Of a DNA stretch of 33,774 nt, positions 7,818 through 15,661 are shown piece by piece; within the stretch, counting starts at the first letter, position 1; the number at the start of each line of letters is the position of its first letter. Source of the stretch: a virus; IMG/VR virus record IMGVR_UViG_3300009130_002028, positions 1 to 33,774 of that record; one strand, 5' to 3'. The notes below the pieces were generated by a model. It had not been told where the DNA came from. It did no database searches and saw nothing but the letters and a program-made list of their open reading frames with translations. Both the position numbers and the translations under genes were made by a program.

Positions 7818-8159
7818 TTACTGGTTAATCCGCACGCGGACCGTGGTGTCATCGTCGGTCGTGTCAGCGATCGATTTGCCGAGTGCCTTGTTAGCTCCGG
7901 CGTTGTCATCACTGGTCGCCTGCTGCGCGAGCTCATCCCAGAACAGGCTCGTTCCGGAAGTGATCGCCGTCCCGACGCCGTTGGCCTTCGGAAAGTCGAA
8001 GACGCCCACGACGGCGAGTGCTCCCAGCGTGTTGGCCGGGATCGGTGTCTTCGCGACGCCGATGAGGTCGCCCTGCACAACGACGTCGCCGGCCGCCACG
8101 TCCGCCGTCGGCGTGTGGTCGATCGCGTTGCCATCGTGCTGAAAGACTGCGGTTGCCAT
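7818..8159 (-). CDS. DUF2190 family capsid-associated protein
   Basis: This 113-residue protein begins MATAVFQHDGNAIDHTPTAD. It shows the family's landmarks: D-x-T-P near the start, AAGDVVVQGDLIGVAKTPIP, LGALAVVGVFDFPKANG and a final SLFWDE followed by a short strand. DUF2190 proteins are small beta-rich phage proteins encoded beside the major capsid gene, and probably decorate or stabilise the head. It is three bases from the stop of the capsid fusion gene's stop-side neighbour in the same operon. The ATG at 8159 is the only sensible start. The family assignment is good; the exact role in the virion is not established from sequence. Confidence 0.88.
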   Translation of the reverse strand: MATAVFQHDGNAIDHTPTADVAAGDVVVQGDLIGVAKTPIPANTLGALAVVGVFDFPKANGVGTAITSGTSLFWDELAQQATSDDNAGANKALGKSIADTTDDDTTVRVRINQ

Positions 8160-8162
8160 GCG

Positions 8163-10145
8163 TTACTCTCCTTTGCTCTTCACGCCGCCACGGTGGTCCT
8201 GCAGAGCGACGCCGAAGTCGTGATAACCCCGCATCTGCACGCCGAGCTGATTGAAGTCGGCATCGGCGGTTTCGATGGTTGGCGACTCCTGACCGTTCAG
8301 GAACGCGACCTCAATGACCGGCAGGTCGTTGGGATCGGCCAGCAGATACCACGCCTTCGCCGAGTTGCCCGTGTATTGAGCGTTCGCCAGGTAGCGGCTG
8401 ACTTCGACCCGGAACTTGCCCTGATGGGGGTTCGCGACCGGGAACTTGGCGTTGGCCGTCGTGTCGCGCAGTTCCAGCGACTTGAAGAGCTGCGAACCGA
8501 TGGCTGACAGCGCCGTGGGCACCAGTAGAAGGGCCGGCATCATTCCGACCGGCTTGCCGTCGGAATCGACCTGATCCATGAAAGTGACTTCGGCCTTGGT
8601 CAGACCGTCGATCGTCAGAGCCGTATCTGCTCCGGTCACGTAGTTGTTGTTGGCCGCCTTGAAGAACGTCGAGTTCGCCAGGAACGTCGTCCAGAACACG
8701 TCGTTGATCTTCAGGCCTGAGCCTCGGCCCAACTTGCGCGGAACGGTCGTAATCGCACCAAGGTCATCATTGATGATGTCCCGACGATCGATGCTCAACA
8801 CAAGCCCGTACGTGTCGGCCTTGTTCGAGTAGGTCTCTTCGCCGAGCGTGCCGTGCTTGAGTTCCCCGCCCGGCGCGACGAGTTCGTACTGATCCTTGCC
8901 GACCAGCCGGTAGCTGGTGACGGTCTTGAAGTCGCTGACGTTGCGGACCGCACAGATGTTGCGCCAGGTCCGTTCGACGCTGAAGAATCCGTCGAGCAGA
9001 AACTTGTTAGCGACGTTCGACAGGATGCCGCTGACGTCGACCGTCGAGTACGCCGCCTGCACATCGTGCCCGAAGGCGAATCGCAGGACGGAGCGGCTGT
9101 CGCGGAAGTTGCGACCGGTGTAGCCATTGGCCCATGCCGCTTCGAGCAGCAGTTCCTGTAGCCCGATCCCGCCTCGAAATCGTCGCGCCGCCACGTCGAG
9201 CGTCTGCGGCTGAAACTGCTTTTCCGGTTCCGACAGGCCGGCGGTCAGCAGACACGCCGCTTCGAGCACTGATCCGGTGACGGTCGAATCCGGCACATGC
9301 ACGGCTGGAGCTGACGGACGCGCGTCCCGCAGTACTTCGAGTTCCGTTCGCTGCGAGTCCCAGCCGTTCCGGATCGCCTTCGCTTCGATGTCTGGATGTC
9401 GCCCGTCACAGATGCGGCGCACGGACTCGATCCGTTCGGTTTCGGTCGCCGCCTGAGCCCGGATGTCATCCACCAGAGACGTAGCCGTGACCGTTCCATT
9501 CGCGGAAGCAGTCGGCGCTTCCGTGGTCTGTTGATTGTCGTTGTTGTCAGGCACTTCGTCGTCTCCTTCCGACGTTTCGGCACTGGCCGCGATGGCCGCA
9601 CTGGTGGCTCCATCCGCGCCGAGGTCCACAAAGCTGATCTCGCCCAGCGTCGAACGACGCACCACGTTCAACGGCCCGCTGTGCTGACGACCGTTGACCG
9701 TCACCTTCTGGCCGTCGCGAATGAACTCGAACTCATCAACGCTCGCGCCGACGGATGCCTGCCACGGGAATCCGTTCTTCGAACTCGTGACGACTTCGCG
9801 AGCCGCCGACGTGTCACGCGACACCAGCCCGGCCGCGACAAGCTGACCTTCCTCGACACGGATACTGTCCGTGTGCCCGACACCGGCGAGCGGGTCGTGT
9901 CCGAATCGAATCGGGCGAGACTGCGACGGAATCGCCAGTCCGGCGAGGTCGAGAATCACCGGATGCCGCCAGCCGGAGATCCGCATCGGAGCACCCGTGT
10001 AGGCAACCATCCGGAACCGTGGCAGCGCGGGCGCTTCACCGTCGCCGGCCGCTTCGACATCGATGCGGGTCTGCGCTGTGAAGCTCAGCGTGGTCGGTTG
10101 CGACGCGTCAGGCGGCGCAGGCCGGGACTTCATCGTCGTCGGCAT
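8163..10145 (-). CDS. Prohead protease-major capsid protein fusion
   Basis: I chose the ATG at 10145 (MPTTMKSRPAPPDASQ) because GGAGG lies six bases upstream; the longer frame from 10202 has no better site. The product is about 660 residues. The N-terminal part is a Mu/HK97-type prohead protease: H in RPIRFGHDPLAGVGHT, S in NGFPWQASVGASVDEFEF, and a trailing RSTLGEISFVDLGADG. A low-complexity acidic/threonine linker (around EGDDEVPDNNDNQQTTEAPT) acts as scaffold or delta domain. The C-terminal 370 residues are the HK97-fold capsid subunit, with VDVSGILSNVANKFLLDGFF, DRRDIINDDLGAI and the loop GTLGEETYSNKADTYGLVLS. Protease, scaffold and capsid are thus one polypeptide that must be self-cleaved. 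The start overlaps the end of the portal gene by about 38 bp. Confidence 0.93.
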   Translation of the reverse strand: MPTTMKSRPAPPDASQPTTLSFTAQTRIDVEAAGDGEAPALPRFRMVAYTGAPMRISGWRHPVILDLAGLAIPSQSRPIRFGHDPLAGVGHTDSIRVEEGQLVAAGLVSRDTSAAREVVTSSKNGFPWQASVGASVDEFEFIRDGQKVTVNGRQHSGPLNVVRRSTLGEISFVDLGADGATSAAIAASAETSEGDDEVPDNNDNQQTTEAPTASANGTVTATSLVDDIRAQAATETERIESVRRICDGRHPDIEAKAIRNGWDSQRTELEVLRDARPSAPAVHVPDSTVTGSVLEAACLLTAGLSEPEKQFQPQTLDVAARRFRGGIGLQELLLEAAWANGYTGRNFRDSRSVLRFAFGHDVQAAYSTVDVSGILSNVANKFLLDGFFSVERTWRNICAVRNVSDFKTVTSYRLVGKDQYELVAPGGELKHGTLGEETYSNKADTYGLVLSIDRRDIINDDLGAITTVPRKLGRGSGLKINDVFWTTFLANSTFFKAANNNYVTGADTALTIDGLTKAEVTFMDQVDSDGKPVGMMPALLLVPTALSAIGSQLFKSLELRDTTANAKFPVANPHQGKFRVEVSRYLANAQYTGNSAKAWYLLADPNDLPVIEVAFLNGQESPTIETADADFNQLGVQMRGYHDFGVALQDHRGGVKSKGE

Positions 10146-11568
10146 TCTCATCCTCCGTGATCGAGACAGACGGGCCTTCCTCAACGGCCAGCCCCAGTTC
10201 ACGCATCAGCGTCAGTTCCTTCGCCCGCTGGCGAAGCTGCGTTTCCCAGTCGAGTCCGCGGCGTGCGAACTCGTCGGCCAGCGTGGTCGTATGCGACTTC
10301 AGCCGCGTGGCCTGAGCATTGGCTTCCTTGGCGGGATCGACATGCTCGTGACCATCCCAGAACCATTGATGCGGCCATTCGGCGATCGGTCCGAGTCCGG
10401 CGGGCAACAGCCCGGGGATAAGCACGGCTTCGTCGAACCATGCGGCCAGCAGCGGATCGAGCACGACCGATTCGAGGCGGCTCTGATCAACACGGATCGA
10501 CTTGAAATACGTCTGATGGTCGAGTCGTCCGGACGCGTAGTTGTAGCCCGACGAATTGGCCGCAGCGATGTTGTACGGCATGTTCAGACAGCGGCTGATT
10601 TCATTGAGCAGTTCGCGTTTGAACTCGCCGTATGTGCCCGACGGCTGCTCGGCTTCGAGCTGGCTCATCTTCCACCCGCCCGGCATCGTCAGCAGCAGAT
10701 TGCGATCGAGTTCAATCGTGTCAAGCGGTTCGACAGCTTCTGCTTCCCCATTCGCCGGAGCATCCGTGTAAAGAATGCCCGCGAAGTAAGCGGCGGCCTT
10801 GGCGGCATCCAGCGTCGCCAGCGAGTAGTCCCGCAGCATCGCAAACAGCGGTAGTGCCGGCGTGATCTCCGGAACACCGCGACGCTGACCGGGCCGATCC
10901 GGACGAAACAAATGCAGAACCGCCTCCGCCGGAACGCGATCATAATCGCGTGACGCGAGTCCGCGCGGCTCGCCGGGATGCGTCCGCAGGATGTGGTACT
11001 CAACCGGATTGCCGGACCGGTCGAACACGATCCCGTCAGCACTGTTGTCGCTGTCCAGCGACAGGTCGGGTGTTGCCACCTGCTCGGCCTCGATCAGCCG
11101 CAGGTCGAGCTTGATGTCCGTCGGCAGCCGGTCGTTGCTGATGAAGACTGCGAAGGCCTCGCCGTCCGTGGCGAGAGCCATCCGCAGCGTACGAAGCCGC
11201 CCCGGCAGGTCCACTGCCTTCGACCATCGCATGAACTCTCGTTCGATGCGGCGGTTGGCTTCGCTGTCCTCAGTGAGCAGTTGCAGCCGTGGACCGGTGC
11301 CGATCACGTCATTCGCCAGCGTCAGCACAATGCCCTTGGCATAACTGTTGTTGGCGACCTCATAGCGGGAACGGTTTCGCAGCACGTGACGGACTTCCGG
11401 GCTGTTCGCCGCATTGGCCGACAGTCCATCCGCGTTGGCCCAGTGACGACGGTTGTCATGCGTCGTCACTGCCGCGTCGTAGCGGCCGCGAACGAAGCGA
11501 CCGAAACGCCCCGAACGGGACGCCTTCGTCAGTCGCGATCGCGAAATGTTTCTGAGCCACGCAAACAC
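10108..11568 (-). CDS. Portal protein (lambda gpB type)
   Basis: I chose the GTG at 11566-11568, which shares a base with the TAG stop of the upstream gpW-like gene (TAGTG). The longer frame from 11643 lies inside that gene. The product has 486 residues. Portal landmarks include NRRHWANADGLSANAANSPE, RSRYEVANNSYAKGIVLTLA, DVIGTGPRLQLL and TDGEAFAVFISN. Later come EAEQVATPD, HLFRPDRPGQRRGVPEITPA, LDAAKAAAYFAGILYT and NMPYNIAAANSSGYNYASGR, with a C-terminal WPHQWFWDGHEHVDPAKEAN. These are all hallmarks of lambda-type portals. Twelve copies form the DNA gate at one capsid vertex. The C-terminus is acidic (DENADDDEVPACAA) and overlaps the capsid fusion start. Confidence 0.95.
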   Translation of the reverse strand: MFAWLRNISRSRLTKASRSGRFGRFVRGRYDAAVTTHDNRRHWANADGLSANAANSPEVRHVLRNRSRYEVANNSYAKGIVLTLANDVIGTGPRLQLLTEDSEANRRIEREFMRWSKAVDLPGRLRTLRMALATDGEAFAVFISNDRLPTDIKLDLRLIEAEQVATPDLSLDSDNSADGIVFDRSGNPVEYHILRTHPGEPRGLASRDYDRVPAEAVLHLFRPDRPGQRRGVPEITPALPLFAMLRDYSLATLDAAKAAAYFAGILYTDAPANGEAEAVEPLDTIELDRNLLLTMPGGWKMSQLEAEQPSGTYGEFKRELLNEISRCLNMPYNIAAANSSGYNYASGRLDHQTYFKSIRVDQSRLESVVLDPLLAAWFDEAVLIPGLLPAGLGPIAEWPHQWFWDGHEHVDPAKEANAQATRLKSHTTTLADEFARRGLDWETQLRQRAKELTLMRELGLAVEEGPSVSITEDENADDDEVPACAA

Positions 11569-11765
11569 TACGTCGACCCTGGAGGCACCAGCTTGTTGAA
11601 CCGCAGGCCGCGAGTCTTCGACTTCGCGGCGTCCTTCGAGCACAGGTGGCGGTCGGCGGCGATCTGGTCGGTCAGCTTGTGCTGTTCCATGCTGCCCGAA
11701 TCACCCGACGCCTTCGCCGGGCCGGCAGCGTTCTCGCGAATGGTCTCGTCGAGTGATTCCGCCAC
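11568..11765 (-). CDS. gpW-like head-tail joining protein
   Basis: The preferred start is the GTG at 11763-11765, preceded by AGGAG at an eight-base spacing. An ATG at 11793-11795 has no such site. The 65-residue product (MAESLDETIRENAAGP after start reading) has an amphipathic N-terminal helix, a turn around SGDSGSMEQ and a helix HKLTDQIAADRHLCSKDAAK. That helix-strand-helix arrangement matches lambda gpW, a 68-residue protein that stabilises the filled head. The end, GLRFNKLVPPGST, overlaps the portal start. It is the first gene of the late structural operon, 45 bp downstream of copy 1 of the conserved promoter-like element. Confidence 0.72.
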   Translation of the reverse strand: MAESLDETIRENAAGPAKASGDSGSMEQHKLTDQIAADRHLCSKDAAKSKTRGLRFNKLVPPGST

Positions 11766-11810
11766 GTCCCGGTCTCCTGCGCTGACGACAAACAACTCAT
11801 GTCGTCTACT

Positions 11811-11844
11811 TGTAGACCTACCCGGTTGCGGTTCGAGCTGACGA
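11811..11844 (-). promoter_or_regulatory. Conserved promoter-like element, copy 1 (late operon)
   Basis: On the minus strand the site reads TCGTCA, twelve variable bases, then ACCGGGTAGGTCTACA. The same 34-bp architecture occurs at 23829-23862 and 27595-27628 and nowhere else that I can find. It lies in the 129-bp gap between the zinc-ribbon gene and the gpW-like gene, 45 bp before the GTG start, in the sense orientation. TCGTCA could serve as a -35 element and TAGGTC (18 bp away) as a -10. The core also contains interleaved inverted half-sites (GTCTAC-TT-GTAGAC and GTAG-AC-CTAC), so it may instead be an operator. Confidence 0.7.
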
Positions 11845-11894
11845 CGGAAACTGCTTCGAAACGTGAATCCATTCCGTATGCAGAACTCCGTGCG

Positions 11895-12077
11895 TCATTC
11901 GATGCTGAGTTTCTCGTGCGTTGTCACGCGGTGACCGCAGTGTCGACACTCACGTCGCCGTCGCAGGCGACCAGCGGATACGGCGCGGGTGTAGAGCACG
12001 CGGAAATGTCGGCAGCCGCAGCGAGGGCATTCGATGCCGCGTTGCGTACTCTTCGAGTCCGAGGGCGTTTCGCTCAT
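11895..12077 (-). CDS. NrdR-like zinc-ribbon protein
   Basis: The ATG at 12077 overlaps the terminase TGA (ATGA), so this 60-residue protein is cotranslated with the terminase. A longer frame running to 12632 is only the shadow of the terminase gene. The product has a four-cysteine zinc ribbon: C17-P-R-C20 and C44-R-H-C47. Between them lies RVLYTR, then basic RLRRRRE, and after them GHRVTTHEKL. This closely resembles the N-terminal zinc ribbon of NrdR (CPxC, then RRRRxC and R-F-T-T-x-E), but the ATP-cone domain is absent. It is likely a small DNA-binding regulator. Its target is unknown; the late promoter element lies immediately downstream of it. Confidence 0.82.
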   Translation of the reverse strand: MSETPSDSKSTQRGIECPRCGCRHFRVLYTRAVSAGRLRRRRECRHCGHRVTTHEKLSIE

Positions 12078-14341
12078 ATCCGTCGGCTCCGTTGCAGTTC
12101 GGACAGGCGGATGCGGCGGCGCTGCGGGACAGGTGCCGTGTCGGTGCCGAACAGGACAACTCCCTGAATTGAGGCGGCGACGGCGCTGCCAACCAGACAG
12201 TCCAGCCAGTGATTGTCGGACTGTTCGGGGCGGAGCTTCCACTCGTCGACCGTGCGACCACGGCCAGAGGTCTTCACGAAGTACTCGGCGGTGATCTGCT
12301 CGGCGAACAGCCGGTGTGTTTCGGGCTTCGAACCGAACAGCGACAGGCAGCCCCGGTCGCCCATCGACACTGCCAGCCGGGCGTGGACGAAGGACTTCCA
12401 CCAGTTGGTGTCGTAGACCACATGCCGCACAGCACGCTTGCCACGGACGTTGGGGATCCGCCAGTTGAGGCCGACGCGGTCGCCCTGTTTTCGCTTGTAC
12501 TCGGAGAAGGGAATGCTCGACGCACCGACGAAACGGCCGTGCGAGGGCATCAGAATCGTCGAGTGGCTGCTCTGCCGGCAGAATTGGTAGACGACGTCGG
12601 TCGAGTGGCCCCAGTTGGCATCGATCAGACACCGGTCGATCTTCAACGCCGCTCCGTCGTCACGTTTCCACTCCCGGCTAAGATACTGCTGCGTCAATGA
12701 TTCGAGGCCCGCATAGATTGAGCCTTCCAGCCCGCTTCCCGGTGCCGCCGTCGCGAGTGTGTGACGGGCGTCACGCAGCGTGAAGTACGTCCGCTTTTGA
12801 TCGGGGTACGAACCGTAGTCGACGATGTAGCCGGTGAAGTCGTCTTCCCACGCGCACACGCAGTAGAAGAGCAGCTTCTGCTGCACGTCGATGAACATCG
12901 TAAGGTGATTGCACGCGATCGGGATCTCTGCTCGCTGACGGTTGTTGATCTTCGCGGCGATCTCGTCGGCCGTCAGGAGATCGTCGTCGACGGTCTCTTC
13001 GGGCAGCGGTTCGTTCTGGTACTCCGCAAAAAAGGCTGCCTCGTCCTGCAGCTTGAGATTCATCGCGTGCTGGATCGCGGACAGTTCGTCGTGATTGTGC
13101 CGCTCGGGCCACGCGACCTTCGCTCCAGCATCCATTGCAGCCCGATGCTGAGCGTAGAACTCGGTCGCCGCCTTGCCGCTGTCACCATTGCGCAGGCCTT
13201 CGGCGCGGAGTTCCGCGTAACGGGTCCACAGCTTCTCGTCGGCGGGGAACGAGTAGACCATGCGGGTCCGCTCGCCGTTCCATTCAGGATGCCGATCGCG
13301 ATCGAGAATGCTGTCGGCCATGTCGCCCGGTCTGATGACCGTGCACGGCATGATGCCACTGATCTTCTTCCCCGGTCCGGCGAGACCGAGGACCGCTCCG
13401 GCCAGAATGCTCTCACGGTTCGCACATTGAGACAGCGACCGCGCGGACTCATCAGTTTGCGGGTCGTCGAGCACGACCAGTGACGGACGCACGGTCTGAC
13501 CATCCGGCCGCTTGAACTTCATCCCGCGAATGCGACCGGTGATGCCGGCGACTTTGATGATCGCTCCGCTGGCGAGCGAACCGGGCATCGTCGGCAGGAC
13601 CACTTCACGAGCCGTCCAGCCGATGTGAGTTCGTTCGCCCTGATGAAGCTGTCCGCTGCATCGGTTGGCGATGCCGTCCAGGCATTGAATCGGGAAGACC
13701 ACCTCGGGGAAGTCGGCCAGCAGCAGTTCGTTGCCATCGAGTTCTGTCTTGATGGAATCCAGCATGTCCATCGCGTGGCCTTCGTCAGACCCGATCAGGC
13801 AGACGAATTCGCGGTGACCGTTGAGCACGGCCCAGATGCAGGCGCACTCGCAGATCGTTGTCTTGCCGCTGCCGCGCGGCATCGCCATCGCGAACAGGCC
13901 GCCTTCGAGCACTGCCTCTTCGATCTTCGAAATCACTTTGAGATGGTCCGGAGACCACGCGAGGTGAAACGTTAGCGGGAAATAGGCCTCGCAGAAGAAG
14001 CAGAAGTCTCGCTCGGCCTGATGGCGTCGATCGGGATCAGCGATCGCCGGCAGTTCGCCGATGTCCCTGCCCGACTGCGCGATCGCCGCGTTGCGGGCAC
14101 GCGATCGTTCTTTGAGCGTCGCGTAGGGATCGGCATCTGATTCCGGCTTCGGCTCGTGAAAGACATCGACCAGCCAGGCGACGTAGCGCAGCAGATCGAC
14201 GTGACGTCCGTCTCCAACGCGAAAGCCTGCGCGCATGCGGTGGCGGTACAGCTGTCGCTCGCTGATGACCTCGCCCAGAGGCGTCGAGTTCAGCAGCCGG
14301 CACAGTTCGCCCGGTCGGAGTTTGCGCGGGTCAATCGCCAC
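12074..14341 (-). CDS. Terminase large subunit with N-terminal small-protein domain
   Basis: The 755-residue protein packages DNA into the prohead. Residues 1-60 form a separate domain (LLNSTPLGEVISERQLY, then DGRHVDLLRYVAWLV) related to the neighbouring small gene. The ATPase domain has a Walker A at 154-162 (MPRGSGKTT) and a Walker B at 287-295 (SLVVLDDPQ). The C-terminal nuclease domain shows acidic positions in TMFIDVQQKLLFY, RCLIDANWGHSTDVVYQF and SDNHWLDCLVGSAVAAS. Length and motifs fit the gpA/GpA-like large terminases. It starts 11 bp inside the end of the small gene and ends in an ATGA overlap with the zinc-ribbon gene. Its shadows on the opposite strand are not genes. Confidence 0.95.
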   Translation of the reverse strand: MAIDPRKLRPGELCRLLNSTPLGEVISERQLYRHRMRAGFRVGDGRHVDLLRYVAWLVDVFHEPKPESDADPYATLKERSRARNAAIAQSGRDIGELPAIADPDRRHQAERDFCFFCEAYFPLTFHLAWSPDHLKVISKIEEAVLEGGLFAMAMPRGSGKTTICECACIWAVLNGHREFVCLIGSDEGHAMDMLDSIKTELDGNELLLADFPEVVFPIQCLDGIANRCSGQLHQGERTHIGWTAREVVLPTMPGSLASGAIIKVAGITGRIRGMKFKRPDGQTVRPSLVVLDDPQTDESARSLSQCANRESILAGAVLGLAGPGKKISGIMPCTVIRPGDMADSILDRDRHPEWNGERTRMVYSFPADEKLWTRYAELRAEGLRNGDSGKAATEFYAQHRAAMDAGAKVAWPERHNHDELSAIQHAMNLKLQDEAAFFAEYQNEPLPEETVDDDLLTADEIAAKINNRQRAEIPIACNHLTMFIDVQQKLLFYCVCAWEDDFTGYIVDYGSYPDQKRTYFTLRDARHTLATAAPGSGLEGSIYAGLESLTQQYLSREWKRDDGAALKIDRCLIDANWGHSTDVVYQFCRQSSHSTILMPSHGRFVGASSIPFSEYKRKQGDRVGLNWRIPNVRGKRAVRHVVYDTNWWKSFVHARLAVSMGDRGCLSLFGSKPETHRLFAEQITAEYFVKTSGRGRTVDEWKLRPEQSDNHWLDCLVGSAVAASIQGVVLFGTDTAPVPQRRRIRLSELQRSRRI

Positions 14342-14543
14342 GTCCGAGCCCCTTCACCAGCCACGCGGCATACATCACGAGATTGATTGTCCCATCCGTG
14401 TTCGTCGGAGCGCCGGCCTCAATGTCCGCTCGCAGCATGTCCTCGCGCACGGGCTTGCCGCCGACCTTCGACAGCAGCGTCGCTGCGGCCGGGATCGCCA
14501 GGGCGGTCGGATTCAGGCTGCGGTCGTGGTCATCCGACGACAT
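14331..14543 (-). CDS. Small terminase-associated protein (candidate small subunit)
   Basis: The start is the ATG at 14543, with GAGG seven bases upstream; the codon before it is a TTG. The product is 70 residues. Residues 10-65 (LNPTALAIPAAATLLSKVGG and following, then DGTINLVMYAAWLV) align with residues 4-60 of the terminase that follows. Shared positions include P, LL, G-x-V, an AG step, DG, L, Y and AWLV. It overlaps the terminase start by 11 bp. Its place directly before the large subunit, and its small helical nature, suggest that it supplies small-terminase or DNA-recognition function. A direct assay is lacking, and no standard small-terminase motif is visible. Confidence 0.78.
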   Translation of the reverse strand: MSSDDHDRSLNPTALAIPAAATLLSKVGGKPVREDMLRADIEAGAPTNTDGTINLVMYAAWLVKGLGRGD

Positions 14544-14659
14544 CAAAGAACCTCGGAAAAGATGCAGGAATCGCTCGCGAACTCGCTGGAGTTCGTCCGC
14601 GTCTCATGGCTCCATGTGTCCCGTTGTTGAACGGACCACGAACCACGGAGACGCGAACG
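14544..14659. promoter_or_regulatory. Divergent promoter region between packaging genes and accessory cassette
   Basis: This 116-bp gap separates the leftward packaging operon from the rightward accessory genes, so it must hold promoters in both directions. I see no convincing sigma70 hexamer pair and no copy of the three-copy phage element. There is an imperfect hairpin at 14618-14636 (GT-CCGTT-GTTG-AACGG-AC with one bulged C) that could be an operator. Shine-Dalgarno sequences are present at both edges: GAGG before 14543 and GGAG before 14660. Confidence 0.45.
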
Positions 14660-14959
14660 ATGAACGCCACGCACGACATGCCCGAGATCCTCGCCACGCG
14701 GAACGAAGCGTGGGGTTTCTTCGGGACGACGCTTTCGAACACCGGCTGCAGCGACGCCGACGCTCGCGAGATCTGGGACGACGTGAGCTGCGAACTGATT
14801 CACGAATTCGGGCTGACCAGCGAGCAGGCCCGCGATTTCCTCGATAGCCGGGACGGACGCCACCTGGCCGACGCGATGACGCACGACGAATGGATCAGCG
14901 GCCCGTTGCCCGCCTGGACGCGACGCTCGATCACCCGCTTCCTCAACGCCCGCGACTAA
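14660..14959 (+). CDS. Small acidic protein, unknown function
   Basis: The ATG at 14660 follows GGAG at about eleven bases. The 99-residue protein (MNATHDMPEILATRNEAWGF) is acidic and helical, with no membrane segment. Features include FFGTTLSNTGCSDADAREIW, a DDVSCELIHEFGLTSEQARD segment and a C-terminal DEWISGPLPAWTRRSITRFL. A longer frame running back to 14387 lies antisense to the terminase and is not likely. It is the first gene of a rightward cassette. I do not recognise its family; the composition would suit a protein that binds another protein, such as an anti-host factor, but that is speculation. Confidence 0.75.
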   Translation: MNATHDMPEILATRNEAWGFFGTTLSNTGCSDADAREIWDDVSCELIHEFGLTSEQARDFLDSRDGRHLADAMTHDEWISGPLPAWTRRSITRFLNARD

Positions 14960-14971
14960 AAGGGAATCGTC

Positions 14972-15232
14972 ATGAAGAACGCGAACACAACCACCTGGCT
15001 GGTCGCGACCGTCACGCGGTACGTGCTGGTCGACGCCGAGACCGAAACGCTGGCACGTGATCGGGCCATCCCGCTGCTCGAGGACCTCTACACCGACTTC
15101 CGCGAGAAGTACGGCAACCATCCGATCGTGATTCACACGGTGCGACCCGCGACCGAGGACGAGGTCGAACTCTGGAACTGGCATCACGAGATGCTCGCCC
15201 GGGAACACCGGGCAAATACGACGGACTCCTGA
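14972..15232 (+). CDS. Small protein, unknown function
   Basis: The 86-residue product starts MKNANTTTWLVATVTRYVLV after an AAGGGA ribosome binding site, 12 bp after the previous stop. It shows an N-terminal strand pair (TTWLVATVTRYVLVDAETET), a helix LARDRAIPLLEDLYTDFREK and a strand IVIHTVRPATEDEVELWNW, which suggests a small alpha/beta fold. No catalytic motif is visible and I know no function. Its stop codon lies at the foot of the terminator hairpin at 15231, so the first two cassette genes form one unit. Confidence 0.78.
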   Translation: MKNANTTTWLVATVTRYVLVDAETETLARDRAIPLLEDLYTDFREKYGNHPIVIHTVRPATEDEVELWNWHHEMLAREHRANTTDS

Positions 15233-15264
15233 GCCGGCCATGTTGGCCGGCTCTTTCTGTTTCT
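15231..15264 (+). terminator. Intrinsic terminator after the first accessory unit
   Basis: A perfect 10-bp stem (GAGCCGGCCA with TGGCCGGCTC) and a three-base loop TGT are followed directly by TTTCTGTTTCT. The gene before it ends inside the foot of the stem. The next gene has its own ribosome binding site 30 bp later, so it either has its own promoter or depends on leaky termination. Confidence 0.88.
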
Positions 15265-15292
15265 GGACCCGCTTTACGAAGGGGATTGAAGA

Positions 15293-15661
15293 ATGGCTGC
15301 AAAGAAGACCACGACGAAGAAGGCGACCACCCGGAAGGCCACGACTCGCAAGAGCGCGACGACGAAGCCGGAGGCCTCGAAGCCGGCTGCGAAGAAGCAG
15401 CCGGTGAAAAAGGCTGACACGGCAAAGAAGAAGCTCAGCGCCCTGGACGCGGCGGCAAAGGTGCTCGGCGAGGCGACCGAACCGATGGCCTCGAAAGAGA
15501 TGATCGAGGCGATGACGACCAAAGGGTACTGGACGAGCCCCGGCGGCAAGACGCCTCACGCCACGCTCTACGCCGCGATCATTCGCGAAATCAACACGAA
15601 GGGAGCCGACGCCCGGTTCGTGAAAACCGATCGCGGCCGCTTCACCCTGAAGACCGCCTGA
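15293..15661 (+). CDS. HARE-HTH winged-helix protein with lysine-rich tail
   Basis: This 122-residue protein joins two parts. Residues 1-47 are a disordered lysine/threonine/alanine tail with repeated KKATTRKATTRK and KPAAKKQPVKK units, resembling histone H1 or bacterial histone-like tails. Residues 48-122 form a HARE-HTH (HB1/ASXL-type) winged helix: SALDAAAKVLGEATEPMASK, EMIEAMTTKGYWTSPGGKTP, HATLYAAIIREINTKG, then FVKTDRGRFTLK. HARE-HTH domains bind DNA and often accompany chromatin or restriction proteins. The combination suggests a small DNA-coating or transcription-modulating protein. GGGG-ATTGAAGA precedes the ATG. Its stop overlaps the next start as TGATG. Confidence 0.88.
   Translation: MAAKKTTTKKATTRKATTRKSATTKPEASKPAAKKQPVKKADTAKKKLSALDAAAKVLGEATEPMASKEMIEAMTTKGYWTSPGGKTPHATLYAAIIREINTKGADARFVKTDRGRFTLKTA

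Noticed and set aside
6268-8507. Two long plus-strand frames (about 396 and 350 residues)
   Set aside because: They run antisense to the head-tail and capsid genes, with compositions typical of shadow frames.
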